Below the pieces are notes generated by a model. That model was not told the origin of the DNA and searched no databases. It saw only the letters and a list, made by a program, of their open reading frames with translations. DNA of 64,000 nucleotides from MWEH01 sp964392385 (GTDB taxonomy: Bacteria; Bacillota; Clostridia; Christensenellales; DTU072), in the NCBI GenBank assembly GCA_964392385.1, contig CAYMPR010000002.1, positions 15,759 through 79,758 of the forward strand. Reading direction: 5' to 3'. Shown here piece after piece: positions 17,587 to 26,002 of the stretch. The translations under genes and the position numbers were made by a program. Each line of letters starts with the position of its first letter. Position 1 is the stretch's first letter.

Positions 17587-18871
17587 GATAGTTGGTGCTG
17601 GGCTTGCTGGTTGCGAGGCAGCTTATCAATTGCTTAAAAGAGGATATGCAGTTGATTTAATTGAGATGCGTCCGAATGTAACTTCTAAAGCACATAAAAC
17701 TGCTAATTGCTGCGAGCTAGTATGTAGCAACAGCTTGAAAAGTACTCTTCCTTATACAGCTCAAGGTTTACTTAAGCAAGAAATGAAACAGCTTGATTCG
17801 TTGGTTTTAAAAGTAGCTATTGAAACAAGAGTTCCAGCAGGTAATACTCTTGCAGTAGATAGACAAAAATTTTCAGAAAATATCGAAGATATATTAAAAT
17901 CTTACAATAATTTTCAGCTTGTCAGAAAAGAAGCAGATGTTATAGAGGATTATTCAATAATTGCAACAGGGCCACTTTCAAGCGAAAAAATTATTTCAGC
18001 TCTTTACAAACATGTTAGCCCCGAATACTTGTATTTTTACGATGCTGTTTCACCTATTGTCTCGGCAGATTCGATAGATTATTCTATAGCGTTTTATGGC
18101 ACGCGTTATAATAAAGGTGAACCTGACTATTTAAATTGTCCGTTAAACGAGGAGCAATATGTTTTGTTTTGGAAGGCACTAGTTGCAGCAGATAGAGTTA
18201 TTCTAAAAAATTTTGAAACTGAAGATTTATATAATTCTTGTATGCCTATTGAGGAAATAGCGAGAAGTGGTTTAAATACAATGAGATTTGGACCTTTAAG
18301 ACCAATTGGCATATCAAATAACAACGAAAAGTATTACGCAGTTGTGCAACTAAGAAAAGAAGATGCGCAAGGCAGTATGCTTAACTTAGTAGGGTTTCAA
18401 ACAAATCTAAAATTCAAAGAGCAGGAGAGAGTTTTTAAAATGATTCCAGGGCTCCAAAATGCGGAATTTGAAAGATTTGGGGTCATGCATAAGAATACAT
18501 TCATCAATAGTGCCAAAATCCTTAACAATTATGGTTCATTGAGAGTTAATAATTCAATTTTTTTAGCTGGCCAAATAATTGGTGTTGAAGGATATATGGA
18601 GAGTGCAATGAGTGGATTAATAGCAGGAATTAATATGTCAAGATTATTGGAAAATCGGAATCCTGTAGTTCTTCCCTTAGAAACCTTAACTGGTAGCCTC
18701 TTTAACTATATACTATCCGAGAAACTTGATGTTCAGCCAATGAATGCAAATTTTGGATTATTACCAAGAAATGGGATTAACGAAAAAGATAAAGAAAATA
18801 AGAAAAAAATATTGTCGGAAAGAGCGATTCAAGCTTTAGAAAAATATATAATTGAAAATGAGGTGATATAA
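17573..18871 (+). CDS. trmFO: Methylenetetrahydrofolate--tRNA-(uracil-54-C5)-methyltransferase TrmFO
   Basis: TrmFO (432 residues, formerly Gid) makes m5U54 in the T-loop of tRNA using methylene-THF and FADH2, as in most Gram-positives. The FAD-binding GAGLAGCEAA lies at about residues 8-17. The conserved CELVCSNSLKS is near 48-58 and includes a catalytic-region cysteine. The NAD(P)H-linked C-terminal part contains GQIIGVEGYMESAMSGL (about 340-356). Start is ATG 17573 or 17576; both lie inside the topA end, behind GGAG. The topA-trmFO-(codV)-clpQ-clpY order of Bacillus is kept except that codV/xerC is missing. Confidence 0.95.
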   Translation: MMRIKIVGAGLAGCEAAYQLLKRGYAVDLIEMRPNVTSKAHKTANCCELVCSNSLKSTLPYTAQGLLKQEMKQLDSLVLKVAIETRVPAGNTLAVDRQKFSENIEDILKSYNNFQLVRKEADVIEDYSIIATGPLSSEKIISALYKHVSPEYLYFYDAVSPIVSADSIDYSIAFYGTRYNKGEPDYLNCPLNEEQYVLFWKALVAADRVILKNFETEDLYNSCMPIEEIARSGLNTMRFGPLRPIGISNNNEKYYAVVQLRKEDAQGSMLNLVGFQTNLKFKEQERVFKMIPGLQNAEFERFGVMHKNTFINSAKILNNYGSLRVNNSIFLAGQIIGVEGYMESAMSGLIAGINMSRLLENRNPVVLPLETLTGSLFNYILSEKLDVQPMNANFGLLPRNGINEKDKENKKKILSERAIQALEKYIIENEVI

Positions 18872-19405
18872 ATGAATGAATTTAAAGCAACAACAATTTG
18901 TGCTGTAAAAAAAGATGGTATAACCGCAATAGGTGGAGATGGACAAGTTACTTTAGGTGAGAGTGTGGTGTTTAAAGGCAATGCAGTAAAAGTAAAAAGA
19001 ATATTTTCCGAGAAGGTAGTTATTGGCTTTGCCGGAACCGTAAGTGATGCCTTTGCTCTTAGCGAAAAATTTGAAGAAATGCTCCAAAAATATAGTGGAC
19101 ATTTATTAAGAGCTGCAGTTGAACTAGCCGATCTTTGGCGCAAAGATAATGCAAGAAAATTAGATGCTATGTTGATTGCTGCTGATAAAGATAATCTTCT
19201 GATTGTTAGTGGAACAGGGGAAGTCATTGAGCCTGAAACAGGGGTATGTGCTATTGGGAGTGGCGGAAATTATGCACTAGCTGCCGCAAGGGCTTTACTT
19301 GAAAACACTCAAATGACTGCAGAACAAATAGTCAGAAACGCAATGAAAATTGCTGGAGATATATGTATATATACAAATCATAATTTAACACTTGAGATAG
19401 TGTAA
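18872..19405 (+). CDS. hslV: ATP-dependent protease proteolytic subunit HslV (ClpQ)
   Basis: HslV (177 residues) is the proteasome-like peptidase that forms a double hexamer capped by HslU. After the first six residues (MNEFKA) the mature-like N-terminus TTICAV aligns with the catalytic Thr of the family, so Thr7 should be the nucleophile. AIGGDGQVTLG and GFAGTVSDAF (about 46-55) are typical, as is CIYTNHNLTLE at the C-terminus. Position 2 is Asn, unlike Bacillus ClpQ where an N-terminal Ser is used. The gene starts directly after the trmFO TAA (TAAATG). Confidence 0.95.
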   Translation: MNEFKATTICAVKKDGITAIGGDGQVTLGESVVFKGNAVKVKRIFSEKVVIGFAGTVSDAFALSEKFEEMLQKYSGHLLRAAVELADLWRKDNARKLDAMLIAADKDNLLIVSGTGEVIEPETGVCAIGSGGNYALAAARALLENTQMTAEQIVRNAMKIAGDICIYTNHNLTLEIV

Positions 19406-19464
19406 ATTACTACTTTTGTAGCTAGATTTTATTGTATAATATAATAATAATTAAGGAGATAATA

Positions 19465-20796
19465 ATGGAACTTACACCATCCCAAATAGTTAAAGAATTA
19501 GATAGATATATAATAGGCCAAGATACCGCAAAAAAGGTGGTTGCTATTGCATTAAGAAACAGGTATAGGCGCTCTAGACTTCCTGAAGCAGTTCGCGATG
19601 AGATTACTCCCAAAAACATTATCATGAAGGGACCTACTGGAGTTGGTAAAACGGAAATCGCTAGGAGGCTTTCAAAACTAGTAAAAGCACCTTTTGTAAA
19701 AGTTGAAGCAACTAAATTTACTGAAGTAGGATATGTTGGAAGAGATGTTGAATCAATCATTAGAGATTTAGTAGAGGTTTCTATTAGACTAGTAAAAGAG
19801 GAAAAAATAGCTGAAGTTGAGCCAAAAGCTAGAGCAAGTGCTGAAAGAAAAATAGTCGAAGCACTTTTCCCTTTCAGAAAGAAAAACTTAAAGGATTCTT
19901 CGGATGATAACCCTACATTAACTGATCAAGATATTAAGGATCAACTATCCAAGGATCTAGCAGAAGGGAAGCTTGATAGCATTAATTTGGAAATGGAAAT
20001 GCCTGTTGCACATAAAACTCTTCAACTAGGCCCATTAGGGAGTGGAAACGAAACAAACTTGGGCGATCTAATGAACAGTATTTTGCCAAAACAAACAAAA
20101 AAGAAAAAAATATCTGTTGCGGATGCATATAAGTTTTTTATAAGTGAGGAAGCTAATAAATTGCTTGATGATGATTCAATCAATTCAGAAGGTTTAAGAA
20201 GAGCTGAACAGGATGGGATTGTATTTATAGATGAGATTGATAAAATTGCATCGCGAGGCATTACATCTGGCCCAGATGTTTCAAGAGAAGGGGTTCAAAG
20301 AGATATTTTGCCAATAGTTGAGGGCTGTACTGTAAATACAAAATATGGGAACATTGTAACTGATTTCATTTTATTTATAGCAGCCGGTGCATTTCACGTT
20401 GCTAAAATAAGTGATTTGATACCCGAATTACAAGGTAGATTTCCAGTTCAAGTTGAACTTTTGAGTTTATCTGAACAAGATTTTTATAAAATACTTAAAG
20501 AACCTGATAATGCGGTTATTATGCAATATGCGGCGCTTTTAAAAGTAGATAACATCGATTTAAAGTTTACGGATGAGTCTATTAATGAAATAGCAAAAAT
20601 TGCATATTTAGAAAATGAAAACAATGAAAATATTGGTGCAAGACGTTTACACACTGTCATTGAAAACCTATTAGAAGAAATTAGCTTTATGGCTGGAAAC
20701 GAAACAATGCAACAAATTATAATAGATAAAAAATATGTAGATGAACATATGTCAAAGTCGCTTAGCTTGAGAAATCTAAAAAGGTATGTTCTCTAA
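19465..20796 (+). CDS. hslU: ATP-dependent protease ATPase subunit HslU (ClpY)
   Basis: HslU (443 residues) is the AAA+ unfoldase that feeds HslV. Walker A GPTGVGKTE is at 56-64, Walker B VFIDEIDK at 253-260, and the C-terminal sensor-2 arginine segment GARRLHTVIENL is near 393-404. A variable charged intermediate (I) domain spans about 110-235. The open frame extends upstream, but AAGGAG at 19453-19458 selects ATG 19465 (MELTPSQIVKEL, the family start). The 59-base gap after hslV contains a TATAAT (19435-19440) without a good -35. The codY gene that follows in Bacillus is absent; hisS comes next. Confidence 0.96.
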   Translation: MELTPSQIVKELDRYIIGQDTAKKVVAIALRNRYRRSRLPEAVRDEITPKNIIMKGPTGVGKTEIARRLSKLVKAPFVKVEATKFTEVGYVGRDVESIIRDLVEVSIRLVKEEKIAEVEPKARASAERKIVEALFPFRKKNLKDSSDDNPTLTDQDIKDQLSKDLAEGKLDSINLEMEMPVAHKTLQLGPLGSGNETNLGDLMNSILPKQTKKKKISVADAYKFFISEEANKLLDDDSINSEGLRRAEQDGIVFIDEIDKIASRGITSGPDVSREGVQRDILPIVEGCTVNTKYGNIVTDFILFIAAGAFHVAKISDLIPELQGRFPVQVELLSLSEQDFYKILKEPDNAVIMQYAALLKVDNIDLKFTDESINEIAKIAYLENENNENIGARRLHTVIENLLEEISFMAGNETMQQIIIDKKYVDEHMSKSLSLRNLKRYVL

Positions 20797-20813
20797 AAAA
20801 TTGAGGAGTTTGT

Positions 20814-22064
20814 ATGATTAATATCCCTAAAGGTACAAAGGATATTTTACCCGAAGAATCGTTTAAATGGCATTTTATTGAAAATACATTTCGTGAAATT
20901 GCAAATACTTTTGGGTTTTCTGAAATAAGAACACCTATATTTGAGCATACGGAGTTATTTTTAAGAGGAGTTGGAGAAACCACTGATATAGTTAACAAGG
21001 AGATGTATACTTTTTTGGACAAAGGTAATAGAAGCATTACACTTAAGCCCGAGGGTACAGCTGGAGTTGCAAGAGCATTTATAGAAAATGGTTTATCTTC
21101 CAACCCTCAACCATCTAAAATGTATTACATTACTCCGGTGTTTAGATATGAGAAACCACAAGCTGGAAGACTCCGCGAGCATCATCAATTGGGAGTAGAG
21201 ATTTTTGGCAGCGAAGAAGCGTACGCAGATGTAGAAGCAATACTATTTGCAGATAGTTTTTTTAAAAAACTTAAAATAAATAATTTAAGATTAACGCTAA
21301 ATAATATAGGTTGTCCTAGTTGTAAGGAGAATTATAATAAAGTTCTTAAAGCATTTTTTAAAGATAATGTTTCATCATTATGTGAAGTATGTAAATCGAG
21401 GCTTGAGAAAAATCCCCTTAGGATCCTAGACTGTAAAGAAGATTCTTGTAAGACAATTATAGCTAATGCTCCCATTTGTACCGATTATTTGTGCGATAGC
21501 TGTCTTGATCATAAAAAATTAGTTGAGGATATGTTAACATTTTTGAAAATTAGTTTTACCAATAATCCATATCTTGTAAGAGGACTTGATTATTATACGG
21601 GAACGGTTTTTGAGTATGTTTCAAATAATATTGGTGCACAAGGAACTGTATGCGGTGGTGGAAGATACAATAATTTAGTTGAAGAAGTGGGTGGGAATAA
21701 GACACCAGCTGTTGGGTTTGGTTTAGGGATTGAGCGTCTTTTAATGCTTTTAGAAGCAGTTGGAATTGAGATCCCAAGAGATGATTTTCCATTGATTTAT
21801 GTAGCACCATATTCTAAAGAATATTACAATGCATCTCTTGCATTAGTCCATTTATTAAGGGCCAATAATATTAAATCCGATATAGATATTTTATCTAGGG
21901 GTTTGAAAGCTCAGTTGAAATTTGCTAGTAAAAGAGGATATTTGTTTTTAATTGTTTTTGGTCAAGATGAAGCCGTATCTGGACAAATTAAATTAAAAAA
22001 CATGGATAATGGTGAAGAATTTCTATTAACAATTGACGAGTTAATTAATAAATTTAGGAGATAA
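20814..22064 (+). CDS. hisS: Histidine--tRNA ligase
   Basis: HisRS (416 residues) is a class II synthetase. MINIPKGTKDILPEE is the family N-terminus. Motif 2 is in FRYEKPQAGRLREHHQ near 108-123, the histidine loop in RGLDYYTGTVFEY near 258-270, motif 3 in GFGLGIERL near 302-310, and an anticodon-binding domain covers about 320-416. A cysteine-rich insertion at about 165-240 (CPSC, CEVC, CKxxxC, CDSC) is usual in clostridial enzymes. There is a GAGGAG ribosome site and only 17 bases to hslU, so no room for a T-box. hisS-aspS pairing is common in Firmicutes. Confidence 0.97.
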   Translation: MINIPKGTKDILPEESFKWHFIENTFREIANTFGFSEIRTPIFEHTELFLRGVGETTDIVNKEMYTFLDKGNRSITLKPEGTAGVARAFIENGLSSNPQPSKMYYITPVFRYEKPQAGRLREHHQLGVEIFGSEEAYADVEAILFADSFFKKLKINNLRLTLNNIGCPSCKENYNKVLKAFFKDNVSSLCEVCKSRLEKNPLRILDCKEDSCKTIIANAPICTDYLCDSCLDHKKLVEDMLTFLKISFTNNPYLVRGLDYYTGTVFEYVSNNIGAQGTVCGGGRYNNLVEEVGGNKTPAVGFGLGIERLLMLLEAVGIEIPRDDFPLIYVAPYSKEYYNASLALVHLLRANNIKSDIDILSRGLKAQLKFASKRGYLFLIVFGQDEAVSGQIKLKNMDNGEEFLLTIDELINKFRR

Positions 22065-22066
22065 AT

Positions 22067-23854
22067 ATGGCTGAATTTTTAACAGGATTAAAAAGAACTA
22101 AAATGTGTGGACAGTTTACTCTTGCTGATATTGGTCAAGAGGTAGTAGCGATGGGTTTTGCTGCTAAGTATAGAAATCTTGGTAGTATCCTATTTGTTGA
22201 TTTGCGTGACAGGACTGGTATAATTCAACTCTCTTTTAGCCAAGAAAAATTTCCTGACGTTTTCAATAAATCCTTAAACATTCGAAATGAATATGTTTTA
22301 GCAGTTAGAGGACAGGTCGTTTCAAGAGATGCTAGAAACATTAACAACAAAATCCAAACAGGGCAAATAGAAATTTTAGTAAATGAGTTGAGAATTGTAT
22401 CGGAAGCGGAAACACCTCCATTCAATATAGTAGAAGATAGTAATGTTAATGAAGCTATGAGACTTAAATATAGATATTTAGACTTAAGAAGGGCTTCAAT
22501 CCAAAAACATATTCTTTTGCGCGACAAAATAACTCTAACAACTCATAATTATATGAACAGTCAGGGATTTTTAAATATTGAAACTCCATTTTTAGGTAAA
22601 TCAACGCCAGAAGGAGCTAGAGATTATTTGGTACCAAGCAGAGTTAATTTAGGTACATATTATGCACTTCCCCAATCCCCACAAATTTATAAACAGTTAT
22701 TAATGATCTCTGGTTTTGATAGATATTATCAAATTGCCAGGTGCTTTAGAGATGAGGATTTGCGTGCCAATCGTCAACCTGAATTTACACAAATAGACAT
22801 AGAGATGAGTTATGTAGACAGTATTGAAGATGTTATTTCAGTTGCTGAAGGTTTAATTAAAGAGATATTTCAAAAGGCAATAGGACTAGGACTTCCATCA
22901 AAATTTAGAAGAATGGAATATAAAGAAGCGATGGAAAGATTTGGAAGTGATAAGCCTGATACTCGTTTTGGTTTAGAACTTGTTGATTTGACTGCTTCTT
23001 TAAAAAATATTAGTTTTGCGGCTTTTGAAGAAGCTAAAAATAAATCTGGTTATAGTATAAGAGGCATAAATATATGCGGACAAGCTAATATGTCAAGAAA
23101 AGAAATCGACAAGTTTTCTTCCATTGCTCGTGAATATGGTGCTAAAGGAGTCTTTTCGGTTGCTTTCAAAAAAGAGGGCGTAAGCTCATCTTTATTAAAA
23201 TATTTGGATGATTCGACAATTAATAATATTAAATTACAGTTTAATGCAAATGATGAGGACCTTATTTTAATTGTTGCCGACAAAGATAAAGTAACCTTTG
23301 ATTCTCTAGGAGCGATTAGATTATATGCAGGAAAACAACTTGGATTAATTAACGAGCAGATTTATGATATCTTATGGATAACGCATTTCCCGTTATATGA
23401 ATATGATGATAAAGAAAATAGATTAGTAGCCATGCATCATCCATTTACTAGTCCTTTAAATGAAGATGTGGCTTTATTGGAAACCGAGCCTCTAAAGGTT
23501 AGAGCCAAAGCATATGATTTAGTTATAAACGGGCAAGAGGCTGGTGGAGGATCTATTAGAATTCATTCAAGAGAAATACAGAAAAAAATGTTTGAAATTA
23601 TTGGCCTTTCAGAAGAAGATATAAAAATAAGATTTGGATTTTTTATTGAAGCTTTTAGTTATGGTGTGCCACCTCATGGAGGTTTAGCTTTTGGCCTTGA
23701 TAGGTTAGTAATGTTGCTTTCTGGAACTGATAATATTAAGGACGTTATTGCATTCCCCAAAAACCAAAATGCTCAGTGCTTAATGAGTGATGCCCCAAGC
23801 GTTGTGGATCTTAAGCAAATTAAGGAAATTTTTCCAACTGGAAAGGTATATTGA
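22067..23854 (+). CDS. aspS: Aspartate--tRNA ligase
   Basis: Bacterial-type AspRS (595 residues). It has an OB-fold anticodon domain at 1-110, a class II core with motif 2 in CFRDEDLRANRQPEFTQID (about 225-243), a GAD insertion domain at about 290-410, and motif 3 GLAFGLDRLVMLLSG near 541-555. It starts at ATG 22067 after AGGAG, 2 bases beyond hisS. The stop TGA shares its last base with the ATG of the next gene. No features mark it clearly as discriminating or non-discriminating; a gatCAB operon is not in the window. Confidence 0.97.
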   Translation: MAEFLTGLKRTKMCGQFTLADIGQEVVAMGFAAKYRNLGSILFVDLRDRTGIIQLSFSQEKFPDVFNKSLNIRNEYVLAVRGQVVSRDARNINNKIQTGQIEILVNELRIVSEAETPPFNIVEDSNVNEAMRLKYRYLDLRRASIQKHILLRDKITLTTHNYMNSQGFLNIETPFLGKSTPEGARDYLVPSRVNLGTYYALPQSPQIYKQLLMISGFDRYYQIARCFRDEDLRANRQPEFTQIDIEMSYVDSIEDVISVAEGLIKEIFQKAIGLGLPSKFRRMEYKEAMERFGSDKPDTRFGLELVDLTASLKNISFAAFEEAKNKSGYSIRGINICGQANMSRKEIDKFSSIAREYGAKGVFSVAFKKEGVSSSLLKYLDDSTINNIKLQFNANDEDLILIVADKDKVTFDSLGAIRLYAGKQLGLINEQIYDILWITHFPLYEYDDKENRLVAMHHPFTSPLNEDVALLETEPLKVRAKAYDLVINGQEAGGGSIRIHSREIQKKMFEIIGLSEEDIKIRFGFFIEAFSYGVPPHGGLAFGLDRLVMLLSGTDNIKDVIAFPKNQNAQCLMSDAPSVVDLKQIKEIFPTGKVY

Positions 23855-24408
23855 TGCAAGAAAATGGAATTGTTAGTAAGGTAACAAAGAGCGGTAATAT
23901 TACTGTTCGATTGTCGCGAAAAACTGCCTGCGAAAATTGTAGGATGTGCTTACTTCCAAAAAATGAAATGTATGTAGAACTAAAATTTAAAAACACTTTA
24001 AACCTAAAAAAAGGAGATTATGTAAAAATATCAATGAATGATAGAGCGGTTGTAAGTTCTTCAATCATTGTCTATTTCTTTCCATTATTAATATTAGCAA
24101 TAGTGCTATTATTAACATATAAACTTGATTTATGGATATGTCTTACATCTAGTATTGGCAGTTTAGTAATTTCGTTTATTGCTATAGCGCTAGTTGATAA
24201 ATATGTACTTAGAAAAAAAGTCAATTTTTATCCTAGTCTTAGCTTGGTGGAAGAAATGTCGGATACTGAAAAAAGCAATTTAAGAAAAATTATGGAAAAT
24301 ACAACTACATATGAGCTTCAGGATGATTTGGGCAATTATACTTTAGATTCGACAACACAAAAGGGTTCTAACATAGAAAATGATAAGAAAGATATAAAGG
24401 AGGAATAA
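23854..24408 (+). CDS. RseC/MucC-family membrane protein with CxxCxxC motif
   Basis: A 184-residue protein with the RseC/MucC architecture. A cytoplasmic N-terminal part carries three close cysteines, Cys26, Cys29 and Cys32 (ACENCRMC), then comes a beta-rich stretch with KKGDYVKISM. Two adjacent transmembrane segments at about 68-88 and 92-112 follow, then a 70-residue charged C-terminal tail. Family members are linked to SoxR reduction and to Rnf/Rsx redox complexes. No rnf or rsx gene is nearby. Start is ATG 23854, overlapping the aspS stop by one base. The stop overlaps the start of a thioredoxin gene (TAATG), which points to a redox job. Confidence 0.8.
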   Translation: MQENGIVSKVTKSGNITVRLSRKTACENCRMCLLPKNEMYVELKFKNTLNLKKGDYVKISMNDRAVVSSSIIVYFFPLLILAIVLLLTYKLDLWICLTSSIGSLVISFIAIALVDKYVLRKKVNFYPSLSLVEEMSDTEKSNLRKIMENTTTYELQDDLGNYTLDSTTQKGSNIENDKKDIKEE

Positions 24409-24722
24409 TGTTTACCACTATCAATAATATGGGAGAGTTAGACCAAAAGCTAACAGAAAAAAGTTTAAAATTAATTGAGTTTACTGCCTCATGGTGTTCA
24501 CAGTGCAAGATGATGGCACCTACTATTAGTCAAATTGAAAAACAGTTTATTAATTCTCTTGATATACTACTAATAGATGCTGATAAAAATAGTGAAATAG
24601 TTAAAAAATATAAAATATTAACACTTCCAACATTTTTGCTTATAAAAAACCAAGAAATTATAGAAACGTTTCAAATGAAAACTAAATCATATATTAGTAC
24701 TTTGATAGAAAATAATTTATAA
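24408..24722 (+). CDS. Thioredoxin-like protein with WCSQC active site
   Basis: A 104-residue single thioredoxin domain. The active site is W29-C30-S31-Q32-C33 in place of the usual WCGPC, and the cis-proline loop LTLPT near 75-79 is intact. There is no signal peptide, so it is cytoplasmic. A changed dipeptide between the cysteines alters redox potential, so it may be a dedicated partner and not the general thioredoxin. It is coupled to the upstream RseC-like gene (shared base in TAATG; AAGGAGG ribosome site) and is 11 bases from glyA. No thioredoxin reductase is in the window. Confidence 0.85.
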   Translation: MFTTINNMGELDQKLTEKSLKLIEFTASWCSQCKMMAPTISQIEKQFINSLDILLIDADKNSEIVKKYKILTLPTFLLIKNQEIIETFQMKTKSYISTLIENNL

Positions 24723-24733
24723 GGAGAAAGAAA

Positions 24734-25990
24734 ATGATTGATTTAAGACCTATAAAAGAGTTTGACGTTGAAACTTATGATTCAATAGTTCGTGAGCTTA
24801 GAAGACAACAGAATAACATTGAGTTAATTGCAAGTGAAAACTTTGTATCCCTACCTGTTTTAACTGCGGCAGGAACACATCTTACTAATAAATATGCAGA
24901 GGGATATCCAAATAAAAGATATTATGGCGGCTGTGAATTTGTAGATGAAGTTGAGACTTTAGCAATTGAAAGAGCAAAAAAACTATTTTCTGCTAAATTT
25001 GTTAACGTTCAACCACATTCTGGAAGCAGCGCAAATTTTCAGGTTTATTTTGCTTTGTTGAAACCAGGAGATTCAGTTTTAGGAATGAATCTAAGTCATG
25101 GTGGACATTTGACACACGGTAGTCCTGTAAACGTAAGTGGACAGTACTTCAAGTTTGATTCTTATGGAGTTGGTGCAGATGGATTTATCGATTATCAAGA
25201 GGTAAGAAACATAGCTTTAAGGATTAAACCCAAAATGATTGTAGCTGGAGCTAGCGCATACCCAAGAAAGATTGACTTTGCTGAGTTTAGAAAAATAGCC
25301 GATGAAGTTGGTTGTTTACTTATGGTTGATATGGCGCATATAGCGGGTTTAGTAGCTGCAAATCTTCACATGAGTCCATTAGAATATGCTGATGTTGTTA
25401 CAACAACTACTCACAAAACACTTAGAGGACCAAGAAGTGGAATGATCCTAACTAATAGAGAAGATATAGCAAAAATGATTAATAAAGCGGTATTCCCTGG
25501 AACTCAGGGAGGGCCATTAATGCATATAATTGCGGCTAAAGCTATAGCTTTAAAGGAAGCTCTTTCCGATGATTTTAAGGATTATCAACGAAGAATTGTA
25601 TCTAATGCCAAAAAACTTGCTGAAACGCTTATTAATAATGGGATTAAGCTTTTTTCTGGTGGTACAGACAATCATTTGATGTTGATTGATCTAAGAGGCA
25701 CAGGTATTGCTGGCAAAGAATTAGAAGTAATGCTGGATAAAGTCCATATTACCACTAATAAAAATACTATTCCAAATGATGATGCTGCAAGCCCATTTAA
25801 TCCCAACGGCTTAAGGGTAGGCACTCCAAGTATTACTACAAGAGGAATGGGAGAAAAAGAAATGGTAATTATTGGAGAATGTCTAGCTGATATAATAAAG
25901 AATAAAGAAGAAGCATTAACTAGAGTTGAAAATAGAGTAAAAATGTTGGTATCAAAATTTCCACTTTATAGTAATGACTTCATTTTGTAA
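24734..25990 (+). CDS. glyA: Serine hydroxymethyltransferase
   Basis: SHMT (418 residues) is PLP-dependent and interconverts serine + THF and glycine + methylene-THF, feeding thymidylate synthase and TrmFO, both encoded in this window. The N-terminal ELIASENFVS and the NKYAEGYPNKRYYGG loop are typical. The PLP lysine is K228 in TTTTHKTLRGPRSG, and GTPSITTRGMGEKEM is the C-terminal block. AAGGAG precedes ATG 24734. Complete and unremarkable. Confidence 0.97.
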   Translation: MIDLRPIKEFDVETYDSIVRELRRQQNNIELIASENFVSLPVLTAAGTHLTNKYAEGYPNKRYYGGCEFVDEVETLAIERAKKLFSAKFVNVQPHSGSSANFQVYFALLKPGDSVLGMNLSHGGHLTHGSPVNVSGQYFKFDSYGVGADGFIDYQEVRNIALRIKPKMIVAGASAYPRKIDFAEFRKIADEVGCLLMVDMAHIAGLVAANLHMSPLEYADVVTTTTHKTLRGPRSGMILTNREDIAKMINKAVFPGTQGGPLMHIIAAKAIALKEALSDDFKDYQRRIVSNAKKLAETLINNGIKLFSGGTDNHLMLIDLRGTGIAGKELEVMLDKVHITTNKNTIPNDDAASPFNPNGLRVGTPSITTRGMGEKEMVIIGECLADIIKNKEEALTRVENRVKMLVSKFPLYSNDFIL

Positions 25991-26002
25991 TTAGAATATA
26001 TT

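Noticed and set aside
20797..20813. T-box leader for hisS-aspS
   Set aside because: Only 17 bases separate hslU and hisS; there is no space for a T-box and no terminator stem.
21307..21520. Cysteine-rich stretch in HisRS as a novel zinc domain
   Set aside because: Similar CxxC pairs are usual in clostridial HisRS; not unusual on reflection.
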